From Stereum hirsutum FP-91666 SS1 (Eukaryota; Basidiomycota; Agaricomycetes; Russulales; Stereaceae), in NCBI RefSeq assembly GCF_000264905.1, contig NW_006763132.1, forward strand, positions 2,516,719 through 2,580,718: 64,000 nt of DNA, in the 5' to 3' direction. This document shows positions 48,007-59,766 of the stretch, one piece after another. The notes under the pieces are model-generated. The model did not search any database. It worked only from the letters and a program-made list of their open reading frames with translations, and was not told the origin of the DNA. A program made the position numbers and the translations under genes. Each line of letters opens with the position of its first letter. Position 1 is the stretch's first letter.

Positions 48007-50642
48007 ATGGCCGACGAAAAGGTCTCCGCTGCTGATGACAAAGGTCTGTCTAGAGGTTTAGACTTTTCCGGCTTTTGGATTGACTTACAATGCTCTCAGA
48101 GGTTTTTACTGTGCTGTCATCAGCTATCAAGCTCGACAGTCATGGGCTACCGCTTAGTCCACAGCCCTCTGATGACCCGGAAGATCCACGTACGTATTCT
48201 CGACGCGCAGAATATCTTGAAAATTTGCTCACGTCTTATCTCGTCTCGCTCTCTAGTCAATTGGCCACTTGCTTACCGTGTGAGTACCGATTGAATGGTT
48301 TATGTCCGTGTTTTCATGTTCGTTCATGATCCTCGCTTTCTTCGTTATGTATACTATAAGTTATTCGTTTTGCTTCAAGTCGGTCTTCTTGCAACCCTCG
48401 GGAATTTCAATGTCTCTGGTAAGTACTCCCACTCGTGAACACCTTTCATCATTATCATGGCTTCTTGACGTGTTCGATCGACAGCGATCAATCCAGCATC
48501 CAGTCAACTGGCGGAAGAGTTTGGAATATCGACTGTTACAGCTTCGTATCAAACGTGAGCACTGCAGGTACAATTCTTACAAAAATCCTGACCATAGTAC
48601 TAAAAACATTACAATCCCAGAACGGCTGCACTTGCAATGAACGGCCTAGGGCCTTTCTTATTTCTACCAATAGCGAATGCATGGGGTCGCCGCCCAGTTT
48701 ATTTATTTACCACGTTCATCGGGTTTTGTTCTGCGCTTGGAGCAGCTTATGCCCAGTCGTATCCACAACTGATTGGGGCAAGAATCGTGAATGGGAGTTT
48801 CCCCGTTGCGTGAGTGTGCCCATAGCTCACCTTACATACGACCACTTACTCCTTCGCATATAGAATGTCCCTGGGCGTCGGAACAGTAAGCACGTCCGTG
48901 CCTATCGCTATCGTGTCGAGCCCAACATTTCCCCCCGAAGATCACTGATATATTCTTCCTACATCAACGTGGTCGAGCTATGGGATTCTTTACGATGATG
49001 CTAAGTGTGTACCATTGTTTCAGGGTTTATATCTGACTGCTGATTCTGATGAATAGCTAACGGAAGTCACGTCGCTCTTATCATCGGCGGGGTCATGGGC
49101 CAGTTCTTAAGTTGGCGGTGGATATTCAAGATTGCAGCAATCGGAGACGGCTTCCTGTTCCTCCTGCTTTTGTTATTCTTGCCCGAGACTCTCTATAAGC
49201 GACTTGATCCTCCGTCGACATCTTCCGAAGAGAATCACCAGTGCGCTACAGGCCTCGATACTGAGGAGTCAGAGAAAGCACTCTTAAGCTCCCTGCAGAG
49301 GCACATTCGCAGGCTGAGGTTTCGTAGGTGTTGCTTCCGAAGAAAGATACGCGCGAGGGATTTCGTCGCTCCTATGGTCAGGATAGCTAGATATGTAAGT
49401 CCTGTGCTATGCGCACAATGCGAACGTTTCCACTAATGCGTCAGCGAAGCCATCTGTTTTGTTTCCCGCACTGTACTATGCCACGCAGGTACGCGATCGT
49501 CAAATGCTATTACTTCTTCATGCTGAATTCTGTTGATCATGATAGCACGGTTTTGGCACGTAAGCCCAATACTTTATATCTGGGCTACTACGGGCTGCTT
49601 CATCTTATATTAGCTCAATCGGCTGACACGTATTGTTTAACTCCTTGGTATCGTCGCTCCTACAGTCTCCTTCCAGCAATTACGGGACCAACAATATTTT
49701 TACGTGCCTTTGGCTGGAAGAGCCTGCAAATCGGGCTCGCGACTGGCGGTGCTCTCACTAGTGGTTCCTTTCTAGGAGAGCTTGCCGGCGGTTGGGTAGT
49801 AGACTCTGTCATGGTGAGTTGACGGGCTATGATGAGAATGTTACCTATCGCTTACTGGTCATATTCCCGTTAGACCAAAGCTCGTCAGAGACACGGTGAA
49901 GATGCACCTAGCGAAGCAAGGCTCAAAGCTGTATGGACAGGAGAAATTCTCGTTCCTGTTCGTTTACATCATGAATTCAGTTACGGGGCACTGCGGCTCA
50001 TGTGCGCGTCATTTGTGCAGGCAGGACTCCTCATATTTGGCTTTTGCCTTCAATACGGCTCGGCATGGCAAGGACCTATACTCGGGACGGTCATATCGGC
50101 GTTCGGTACGCAATGTATCACAACTGTTATGTGCGTAGATATTCCCCTTTCTATTGTCGTGGAACGAACTCAGTCATACGTTGTTCTAGGTATACGTACA
50201 GCAGCGACTGCTATAGGTATGATGTTCTGATACCCCCAGAAATACGCATGACCTCTGATTTCCTGATGTCCTCGTCTATCTCGTCAACCATAGAGAGCAG
50301 TCGACGGAGGTCGCTCAGGTGAGCCCGTAACATTGACATCTTTCGGAGCTCCCAGATGAACCGACCTCTTCGCTCATAGGTGTTCAACTTCTTTCGGTAC
50401 GCTCCCTGCCCCAGATGCTCATTCTGCCCTAAGCTTCTCTGACTGTGGTGACGCTCTTGCTCACAACCTGCAGACAAGAGATAGGGGTGACCTTTGCGTT
50501 CTACGCCGTACCTCTAGCGACCGCTATGGGAGGTTACCAATGGTTATTCATTTTCTTCTCGGGCATTGGGAGTGTGATAGCATTCTTGCCTATTGTATAC
50601 TTGATGTATCAGGGAACAGCTATGAGGGCGCGCATGGGCTGA
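48007..50642 (+). CDS. MFS transporter (DHA1-like), tandem copy C
   Basis: Intact middle copy. The start gives MADEKVSAADDK; after the first intron comes EVFTVLSSAIKLDSHGLPLS, PQPSDDPEDP and LNWPLAYR. Further parts are INPASSQLAEEFGISTVTAS, NGLGPFLFLPIANAWGRRPV, LIGARIVNGSFPVA, NGSHVALIIGGVMGQFLSWR, LPETLYKRLDPPSTS, an Arg-rich central loop, PSVLFPALYYATQ, LQIGLATGGALTSGSFLGEL and GLLIFGFCLQYGSAWQGPIL. The C-terminal exons are YTYSSDCYR, REQSTEVAQ, VFNFFR, then RQEIGVTFAFYAVPLATAMG, ending ARMG at 50640-50642. A 14-nt exon (HGFGT, near 49547-49560) is conserved in copy D. All exons read through. It is more similar to D than to A or B throughout. Confidence 0.87.
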
Positions 50643-50696
50643 TAGTGTCATATGCTTTGCTCGCTGGCACAGCATATATACATCAGTTCATTATGT
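50643..50696. other. 3' flank of MFS-C
   Basis: Short unique stretch between the stop of copy C and the beginning of the decayed MFS 3' end. It probably contains the polyadenylation region of C. The duplication junction should lie in or near here. Confidence 0.35.
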
Positions 50697-50880
50697 GATT
50701 CCCTTCGCCAGGCTATGAGAGGGTACCAATAACTCCTTATTCTCTTTCTGAGATTGGCAACATCGTGGCCTTTTGCCCCATATCGTTTATGATGTAGAGA
50801 GTAGAGGGTCGGATGGATCAAGGATGGATAGCTAACGTTTTCTGCAGTCTCTATATTTGTGGCAGATGTTCCGACACACC
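50697..50880 (+). pseudogene. Decayed last exon and 3' flank of an MFS gene (B-like)
   Basis: The stretch aligns with the last exon and 3' flank of copy B. Shared blocks are GCTATG(A/G)GAGGGTACCAAT, TTATTCTCTTTC/TTCG, GAGATTGG/GGGATTGG, ATCGTGGC/ATTGTGGC and TTATGATGTA/TCTGATGTA. After the stop, TTTTCTGCAGTCT and TGGCAG also match B. The frame is broken by TAA in the copy of TACCAATGG and by small indels. Nothing upstream of this exon is preserved between copy C and here. It is a fossil end of a lost gene, not a product-coding region. Confidence 0.75.
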
Positions 50881-51171
50881 TTTTCCCCCGGAGTACATTG
50901 ATGCATCAAGAGCTACCTATCCTTAGATCAAGCCAGGCCAGCGCCAGTGACATAGTTAGAGAGCACGGTGCTCAAATAGCTCCGTGAGCTACCGCCTTTA
51001 TACATAACGCGCCTAAATTTAAAACTCAGTCGGTCATTGGCCACATCCTTCAAGAAAACCCTTCTCATCGTCAAGTCTTCCCATTAGTCCAAGATTGTTT
51101 TTGGGACAAGAGAAACGTCTTTGCCCCGCCCCTTTAGGTACATGATTTTATCTTTCACAGAGCCACGACAA

Positions 51172-51199
51172 CATATATACCCGAGCACCCACTATAAGC
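51172..51199 (+). promoter_or_regulatory. Putative core promoter of MFS-D
   Basis: CATATATA plus AGCACCCACTATAAG block about 43-70 bases before the ATG at 51242, nearly identical to the block upstream of MFS-C. It suggests the D promoter was intact when duplicated. Confidence 0.45.
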
Positions 51200-51241
51200 T
51201 TTCTTCCCTCTGCCCTTTTTTTCAAGCTCACTCTGTCAATT

Positions 51242-53897
51242 ATGACCGACGAAAAGGTCCCCGCTGTTGATGACAAGGGTCCGTCTGATGTCCTAGACGT
51301 TCTCGGTTTGTGAATGGACTTACAATGATCTCAGAGGTTTTTAATGTGCTGTCGTCAGCAGTAAAGCTCGACAGTCATGGGCTACCGCTTAGTCCACAGC
51401 CCTCTGACGACCCGGAAGATCCACGTACGTATTATCAGCGCGAAAAATATCTTGAAATAACACACTCTCATCTTATGTCGTTTCGCTCTCTAGTCAATTG
51501 GCCACTCGCTTACCGTGTGAGTACTGATTATAAGATTGCTTTTCGTACTTTCTGGTCCGCTTACAATCTCCTCTCATTATCTCATATATACCATAAGCTA
51601 TTTGTTTTAACACAAGTTAGCCTTCTCGCAAGCCTCGGGAACCTGAATATTGCTGGTGAGTACTTATATTCGTCCAACACCTGCGCTACCATCTTCTTTC
51701 TGACGTGCTCAATGATAGTGGTCAACCCAACGTTCAGCCAGCTGGCGGAGGAATTTGGAATATCTACTGTTACAGCTTCGTATCAAACGTGAGCATGCCG
51801 AGGGGCGAGTACAGATCTTACAAAATCCTGACCATAGTACTAAGAACATCACCATCATAGAACGGTCGCAATCGCAATTAACGGCATGGCACCTTTCTTA
51901 TTTCTACCGATAGCGAACGCCTGGGGACGCCGCCCAGTCTATTTAATCACTACCTTCATTGGGTTCGGTTCTGCGCTCGGATCCGCATACTGTCAGTCTT
52001 TTCCCCAACTACTTGGAGCGAGGATCGTGAACGGTATTTTTCCCGTCGCGTGAGTGTACCTACGTGCGTCCATAATTTGCCTTCCGAATGACTTTTTACT
52101 CGTTCGTACACAGGTCATCTTTGGGCGTTGGAACAGTAAGCATGACCTTCAAGTTGTCTACTACTGTCGTACTGGGTTCGATGTCTTTCTTTTAAGATTA
52201 CCGATATGTTCTTCCTGCATCAACGCGGTCGATCTATGGGAGTCTATACGATGTTAATGAGTGCATATCGTCCCTTCGAGCTCTATGTTCGGCTGCTGAC
52301 CCCAGTGAATAGCTAATGGAAGTCATGTCGCGATCATCATCGGCGGGGTCGTGGGCCAGTTCTTAGGTTGGAGATGGATATTCAAGCTCACAGCAATCTG
52401 CGATGCGTTTATGTTTCTCTTACTTTTGTTTTGCTTCCCCGAGACTCTCTATAGGCGCCACGAACCTCCATCAACCTCTATCGACGAAGAGGGTCAGCAG
52501 TGCGCTAGAGGCATCGATACCAAGTCGGAGTTAGAGACAGTACCTGTTGACTCGATTCGAAGACACATTTACAGACTGAGGCTTCACAGGCGTTATATCA
52601 GAAGAGAGATACGCTTGAGGGATTTTGTCGCTCCTGTAGTCAGGATAGCTAGACATGTAAGTCTTCTCCTAAGCGCTTAAACATTTCCACTGATGCGTTT
52701 GTGTAGCCATCTGTCTTGTTTCCCGCACTGTACTATGCCACGCAGGTGAGAAATTCTCGTATACTAATCATTCCGACCACCTCTTTATGTTTACTTCTGT
52801 CAATCATAACAGCATGGTTTTGGGACGTGAGCTTCACACTTCACCTCTGGACTTCCTCACCTCAGGTCAGTCAATTAATGAAAGTATATTGTTTAACTAT
52901 TTGGTATTGTTACCCCTATAGCATTCTTCCAGCAATTATTGGACCAACAATCCTTCCACATGGCTTCGGCTGGAAGAGTCTCCAAATTGGGCTCGCGACT
53001 GGTGGTGCTCTTACTATCGGTTGCTTCCTAGGAGAGCTCGCGGGTGGTTGTGTAGTAGACTCTGTCATGGTGAGTCGGTAGGCTATAGAAGACATTGCCA
53101 GCCACTCACTAGACGCAATTACTTCAGAACAAGGCCCGCCAGAGGCACGGTGAAGATTCTCCCAGTGAAGTAAGGTTAAAGGCGGTCTGGACAGGAGAGA
53201 TACTCGTGCCCGTTCGTTGACATCGTCGACTCATTTCGCGCTGCTGTGGCTCATATGTCGTCATGTGTCGCATGCAGGCGGGGCTCCTTATATTTGGGTT
53301 TGGTTTCCAATATGGTGCAGCATGGCCAGGACCTATAGTTGGAGTAGCCGTGTCGTGTTTCGGTGCACAATGTATTACTACTGTTATGTGCGTAGAATGC
53401 TTCCATTTTCCAGGTTATGGACTCAACTCAGTCATCCTTTTAGGTACACGTACAGCAGCGATTGCTATAGGTATGATCTTCCTACCCTTTGAGCGAACAA
53501 CCGTGATCTCAGGTTTCTTATGTCCTTGTCCTATATCTCGAACCATAGAGAGCAGTCAATAGAAGTTGCTCAGGTAAGTACGATCGTCAAAATAACAGTC
53601 TTTAAGCCCATAGATGACCTGACTTCTTTTGCTTACAGGTATTCAACTTCTTCCGGTACGTCTTCCCCTTCGTTGAAGCCTAACATGCGACAGTACACTT
53701 CTCTGAGTTTGGCCCCCCTTGCGTTCACAATGTACAGACAAGAGATAGGAATGACCTTCGCCTTCTAAGCCGTACATCTGGCGACCGCTATGGGAGGTTA
53801 TCAATGGTTATTCATTCTGTTCTCAGGCATAGGAAGTGTTTTAGCGTTCTTACCTTTTGTCTACTTGATGTATCGGGGAACAGCTAGCAGGACCTGA
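51242..53897 (+). pseudogene. MFS transporter copy D with premature stop in the last exon
   Basis: Same exon layout as copy C. MTDEKVPAVDDK, EVFNVLSSAVKLDSHGLPLS, LAEEFGISTVTASYQ, NGMAPFLFLPIANAWGRRPV, NGSHVAIIIGGVVGQFLGWR, PSVLFPALYYATQ, LQIGLATGGALTIGCFLGEL, GLLIFGFGFQYGAAWPGPIV, REQSIEVAQ and VFNFFR all read in frame. In the last exon the codon that is TAC (Tyr) in copies A, B and C is TAA at 53766-53768, directly after MTFAF. The frame stays open after it for 42 more codons to TGA at 53895-53897, with AVHLATAMGGYQWLFILFSG intact. The stop removes part of span 11 and all of span 12. With no other lesion, this is a very young pseudogene, a truncated transporter, a readthrough case or a sequencing error. 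Confidence 0.75.
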
Positions 53898-55104
53898 GCA
53901 ACCCGGTGCTGGCTCCGCTCACTCTGAACACTTTGTACTTATCACACACCGTCGGATCGTGTTCAAAGTTTCCAAAATGAATATTATTGTGACAAGAATT
54001 CATGGTCAGGCCCTATCCTCTCGCAGCGGAGTTTCAAATTTACTCCCGTTCGCGATCAGTGGCGTCGGTGCCACCAATGTGGCGCACCCGAACTTGATGG
54101 AGTGATGGAATGATGGTTTAGTGGGTTTAGTCGTAACCATGAAAGACGGCGACGGAACGACAATATGTCTTTATTTACACTAGTACTGTATCACAAGACT
54201 GGTCAATGCAAACGGTAAGCATGATGAAATGAGGAGTGCGTACTTAGCACTCAGCGTCCATCCGTCCAGTCAAGGTCCGTATGTACTACCTAATCGTAAC
54301 AGAGGATGGGCATCGATTTCAGAATTGCCACAGGTCGCTGAACATCTCAGCGCAATTGTTAAACGTTAATAAGCAATCCAGTATGCGACGTAGGATGGGT
54401 GAGTTACAAGAAGGGGGATCAGTCGTAAAGCGATATCAATGAGAGAGCAGCAGCGTAAAAGGTCCGTGTAAGAAAGAGATCGAGCAAAGTGAACGTGAGG
54501 TTGAAGATGGGAGCAAGTAGGATCACAGGAGGCGCAGAGTATATGGTTCAGAAGCTCGAGTACATTATGCTACGGGAAGAGGATGGTGGACGGGCCGAGT
54601 ATGATCCAGAGCAAGAAGACGATGGTAGAATAAGATTAGTGTGCGCGAGGCAAGCAAGCCATGGGCGTGTAAAAACCGAAACCAAACGTAGAAGTCCATG
54701 GCAGTAAACAAGGACTACGGTGAACGCCATAGTTAAAGTAGGACGAGTCTCAAGAGGAGAAGTGCGTGTGCGGGATCGTACGGTGCGAAATGGAGTGAAG
54801 TACGGAGATATGCAGCGTCCGGATGTAAGATGAAAGCAGACGTTGTTCGAGTTACATACACAGGAAATATACACGTGTGGGGACATTATCTTGTTAGCTT
54901 ACCGAGAACGAACAACCAAGAAGCAGATGATGAGTATGGGTTTGGCCCCAATGTCAGAGGTTACATAGCTTGTAGGCCCATCGACGGTGGACCTTCGGGG
55001 GCATTCGGGGGTGAATTGGATGTCACCAACCTAAACGTATACGAACACGATCCCCAGATACGTTAGTAAGGAGTTTATCCTCGTAAATATAGAAAATCAG
55101 ACAC
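53898..55104. other. Intergenic after the MFS cluster
   Basis: About 1.2 kb between convergent genes. A plus frame at 54830-55066 is open for 78 codons but has no family resemblance and runs toward the 3' end of the next gene. No gene is supported. Confidence 0.4.
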
Positions 55105-57329
55105 TCACCTCAACCAGATGCACCCGCCGCTACTCTTCTCCACCACAAGCTCCCACTCCCTCGCCTGATCCTGCCCACTCAACGCCCACACCAAAGACTC
55201 CCTCCCTTCCTTTGTCCCTTCCGCTTCGAGAACCCAATCACCCAACCAGCCATCACCCATTCCCTCCCTCCCGTCCCCTTCCACGGTCACAAACGCCGCC
55301 GGTGGCAATCTCAAAATCCACATGAACTTCCTCGCCCTCGCCACCCCGGCAGGCGAGTGTGGGCTCTTCACCCACCGCTCCCCACTCGCCAACGTAAGAG
55401 TGACTCCTCCAATCCCCTCGTCTGCGCCTCTATGCCTCTCAATCCCCTCAACCCTAGGCATCTTCAAATTATACACCGGGTTCGTACCCACAGGGAAGAT
55501 ATGCGCATAATAGAGCGGAGACGGCAGAGCGAGCGGATCGGAAAGCGCGGGTGGCGAAGGAGGCGAATAAGTCACTAGCTGAGAGCCGTCGAACATAAGC
55601 CACGTTTGTCGCGGCAGAGCCGTACTGCCACTACTGCTCCCACTCCCACTCCCGCTCCCGCTGCCGTTGTTCTTCGCGGCGCCTGCACGGCCGTTCGCAA
55701 CGCTCAAACTAGCACTCCCACTAGTATTAGTCCTCGTGGGTGGTACGGCCTGAAAGCCCGAAGATTGGTCCGATGAGACGTCGCTGCTCGAGCCCTGCGG
55801 TTCTTCCGGCGGCATGTACCCGAGGTTGCAGACTATGTCTCCCGTGGAAAGGTGCTCCCACAGGCCCGCGTCTATAAGCTGTTCCTCGCAGGCTCCGATG
55901 GCGTTTTCGTCTAATTCTGTACATGGGTGGAAAACGCGCAGAATAGGCGCGCGAAGGCGTGAAGTGGCCATTCGAATGTCGTGGGGTGAGGATGCGGACG
56001 TTTGAATGCTGTTGATGGGGGAGGGGGCGGTGGCGACGAAGCTGTGCTGCGTGCGTGCGTTGGAGTGCTGGGACTGTGAGCGCGCTCGGCGGGAGGAAGG
56101 GGATGGGCTGTAGTCCAGCGATGATTGACTGGAGCTCTCGTTCGGATTGGTGACGAAGCGTCGATGTGGACGGCGGAACAGGACACTTTCGTCGTCTGAA
56201 ACGGCTGACGCCGAAAAGTACGACGGTCTCCGGGGTGTTCGCCAGGTGTTCGTGTATAACCGTAAGGCAAGAGGATCAGAAGAGGGCGGCGGAGGCGGGA
56301 CCTTCACGTTGTTACCAGCGAATAATGATTTGCGTGTAGGCAGTTGAGACGGGCGCTCGGAGAGAAAGTCGAGGGATGACGAAGCTATGCTCTCCAGTCT
56401 CGGACGAATAGGGTGTACAGTAGGAGGTGCAGACTTGGAAACTACGGAACCTTTCTTCTTCCGCCAGCTTGAAGTTCTACGGGAGATTTCGAGTGGCTTG
56501 AAGTCAGGCGGTGGTGAAGGAGGGAGGTACGACAAGGGAGCAGGGAATACAAGCTCCCGGACATTAGGAGAGGGATGAAGGAAACTTCCGTAACGAAGCT
56601 TAGGACGCGCTTCTTGTGGTTCTTCAGAGAACGGGAGCGATGACGAGTGGATGAGGGATTGTAGTAGAAGGACGAATCGAGAGTGCGCCTGAGAGAGTGC
56701 GACATAGCGGAGAGTTTTGTGGTTGAGCTCCGGGGTGATATATAGCGCCGAAATAATGGACAGTGCGTGCATGGGGTATATGTGGAGCAGAACACGCTGA
56801 GAGGCCACTGAGGGATGCACACGTAAAAGTCAAGCGAGGAATACAGACAAAATGTAATAAAACACGGACTGAACAGTTCGAGATCTCTAAAGGTGATATC
56901 GACGTCGCGGAAGTTTGCCATGTCTGCGAGATGCAGACAATAGCGGTATCCCGGAACAAAATGTGAAAGAACGACATCCTTGGACTCAGTGTGGCGAAGG
57001 AGAGATCTGTATTCGCTGGAGGATCGAGCTAATGCTCTGAAATCTTCCCAAGAGGTATATCGCAGAAATGTGGCAATAATCCGCGGTTTACGAAGCACAG
57101 AGGCAAGAGAAATGCGGGGCGCTATACGCCAGAGCCCCGAGGCCGTCCGTGTCCGTCTGTGATTTGATTCGACGGCCTTTGATTTTTCTTGCTGTCGAGC
57201 GGATTTTGGTGGAAGCCGTGGGGGTGTGGCTGGGGCCGAGTCCTGGGTGCCACGAACGACAATGGGCTTGAATGAAAGAGGCGGCGCCCTCGCTGGCAAG
57301 GACGACGGCGCGGGGGCGACGGAGGCCAT
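55105..57329 (-). CDS. Large Ser/Pro-rich protein, possibly F-box-like N-terminus, unknown
   Basis: Two exons, 57329-56870 and 56807-55105, joined by a 62-nt intron, total 721 codons. The ATG at 57329 (MASVAPAPSS) is the first in frame; an upstream TTG extends the open frame only. After a Pro-rich head, residues 80-150 are folded-looking: LWRIAPRISLASVLRKPRII, then TSWEDFRALARSSSEYRSLL, FVPGYRYCLHLADMANF and DVDITFRDLELF. The splice restores FMASQRVLLHIYPMHALSII. The remainder alternates Ser/Arg/Pro-rich disorder (with a Gly-Ser run near residue 540) and conserved-looking islands: ILRVFHPCTELDENAIGACE, LWEHLSTGDIVCNLGY, RQTWLMFDGSQLVTYSP and a C-terminal WELVVEKSSGGCIWLR. I do not recognise the family; a signalling or polarity scaffold would be a guess. 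Confidence 0.68.
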
Positions 57330-59766
57330 GATGGACGTTGGGGAAAGAGCTGGAGAGGCTCTTGACGTCGGCCGTTCGGGAGCTGGTGGCTGGAACAATT
57401 ATATCATTTTCGTATGCCCCGGCTTCGACTGTTCGGATCAGTGCATGAATTACGTAAACCCCCATACTTTCTTGTTATTTTTAGCTCCGCCCCTTTTCTT
57501 CCCGCCTTCACGGCCTTCACCCGCCGGCCTTCGTCTCTTCTCACGCAGTCACCCTCCATTGTCTACTTCCTGTAACGCCATGATGCATCTGCAACTGCGA
57601 GCATCAGTCCCCGACTGAGAGCGTCCCCATCTATTTCTTTTTTCTCCTTCTTAGCGATCATGACGCCAGAGCTAGGATCGAAGGCGCTACGCGGTGCAGG
57701 TGGCCGACAAGCTGCCGTCAACCTCCAAATCGCGAAAGTCGTGAGTTCCAGCATTTTTCACGTCACATTCTTGCGAGTAATCCAGCTGTCGAAAACCATA
57801 CACGCTGTGAGCTTGAGACCGACTATCTTTGCTAAGGGCGTAATAGAAGCTTAGGCCGCGCACATACCAGCCCTCGAGCTCCCTAGTGTGCCGCACTCGT
57901 TTCGCCTTTGACGGCGGCAAGTGATGGCCCCATGATTCAGTTGTTTCCTTACATACCCTAGCTTGTTCAAAACAGGTCAAGGGGGTTGTCGTCCGGAATC
58001 CGTATAGGCTGCGATCAGATATCATCGAACGTTCGAGCAGGTCATGCACAGTCCTGTCAGTGCATTGCACGGTCTATTCCCGCGCTGCGACTCATCCTTT
58101 GTCGACTTATGTAGCAGAATGGAAGGGTGAGTGAGTTTGGGCGGCAGACAGTCATATAGCATGACGCATGGCAGAAACTTTAGATGCTGAATACATGCAT
58201 CAACGGGAGATGAACAAACGAACGTGCAGATAGGCGCAGGTCAGAAGCTTCGCGACTGCGTCCGCGGAGCGCAGTGCCTGTGCAGAGTTCTTGCCCCAGG
58301 ATGGGGACCATGCTATACATCGCAACCTGGTCGGGGGCTCCGGATGGTGTCAGGGCGGCGAATCAGTTGTGGGAGTACGCCCACTAGGTTGGTGTACTGA
58401 CATTCAAAGCTGCTTGGGTTGTCAATTTTGAAACGCGCCTCCGCATCATCCTCACGAGAAGCTCTACAACCTCGCGCCCATCGATAGAATACTTACCTCA
58501 ATGGATTACAGGTGGTCGATATGTCTGTTTACCGGTCAACTTGCTCTCAGGACAATCCTGTTCTAGCGTTTCACTCGGGATATCGCCGACTGATCAGCGC
58601 TCCGTCGACAACATCCTTCAAACGTTCCTCGAGCGGTGAATTCTCGGCAACTGAGCCGAGACCATAAAGAGTGTGCTGTACGCGCCCGTTCACGCACCTT
58701 TCCAAGCACGATTGCTCGTTCAAATGGGCATCATTCTGCATAGGTGTGGGTGGCGTATCATCGATCAACAATAAATCGACTCGAATACCCTCGAGGCCCT
58801 TCTGCCTCTTTGACAGTCTGAGGCGCGTACCCCGCCCGTTCCTATCCTCGTCACGGTCGTAATCCGTCAGCCCTCAAACATTCCAGTAATCAAAATAAGA
58901 CTGACATGCAATGTACGATTGATGCATGACAATCAAACGTGCTTGAATCCTCGGTTACAGGCTCAGGATCAACTGTCCTATTCAGGCGACGATAAATGGT
59001 GCCTAGTTGTCTTATACGTGGGTGTCCGGGACGCGCTGAAAGTTATGGATGCGGGAAGAACAGAAGTTCGATCCCGAAGGCCCTTTTCACCATGGTGAGG
59101 TGAGTCTAAGACTTATAGTAGCTTACAGTCGAATACTGTTCATAGTAGCTAAAGAGGAGGCAGCATGAGACTCACAGTCAGATACTTCTGCATGGACTTG
59201 TTGTAGGAGGATGGGATGGAATTGACATTGAACTTGAAGGTTATGAGAGTTGGGAGCTCGAGAATTCTACTACTTCGTCAAGCTAGAGAAGAAAGTAACG
59301 CAAGCTTCGAGGGCCCGCATTGCGCGAGGTTCTCGGGAAGCCTGTGCGTCCGTTCGACCTAGTAGAAAACGCCAACGAATCCGCTTGGAATTAATGGACG
59401 CTAATATCGATGATGCTCTCGGACACGGTGCACAGATATGAAATCGGGCATGATTCAGTGTTACTCATATAAGTAGATGTAATAGCAGTCGATTTCATTC
59501 CAGATGTTATACTCACGCAATGTATCAGCGTTGGGATGAAAAGAGGGCGAACATGATGGTCTCGAAATAAACCGCTATGCAGGCGAGGTTGGAGGGCTAT
59601 TTGGTCGTGTGTGTCGTGCTTACGTGAGACACGCGTCGCGTCGCGTCATGATCTTGACGCGCCTCCTTCCAACAGGTACTCTGAAACCAAACTGAAACCA
59701 CCCAAAGCGCACCAGCACATCAAACCACAGATCGCTATTTTATCGAACCCCAAACAAGTCTACAAG
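57330..59766. other. Gene-poor 2.4 kb region
   Basis: The region between divergent genes contains one longer open frame on the minus strand at 58571-58872 (listed separately). The rest shows only short frames and no repeats or RNA genes that I can recognise. Confidence 0.35.
58571..58872 (-). other. Orphan open frame of about 100 codons without start
   Basis: The frame is open from an in-frame TGA just upstream of 58872 to TGA at 58571. It reads GLTDYDRDEDRNGRG at the start and SPLEERLKDVVDGALISRR near the end. A TTTGAG acceptor-like site at the start would make it a last exon, but no upstream exon with a clear ATG was found. The composition is protein-like rather than repetitive. It may be a remnant or a gene I cannot assemble. 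Confidence 0.25.

Noticed and set aside
13059..53897. A secondary-metabolite cluster around the transporters and the FAD enzyme
   Set aside because: There is no synthase, terpene cyclase, NRPS/PKS, P450 group or pathway regulator. The transporters are better explained by gene-family expansion.
54830..55066. 78-codon plus frame after the MFS cluster
   Set aside because: No family features; it runs into the 3' end of the convergent gene and has no promoter or splice evidence.
55727..57618. Several frames on both strands around the large Ser/Pro-rich gene
   Set aside because: They are explained by the GC-rich, low-complexity coding sequence of that gene.
59040..59110. tRNA-like T-loop sequence GTTCGATCC
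   Set aside because: No matching acceptor stem, D-loop or A-box could be drawn around it.
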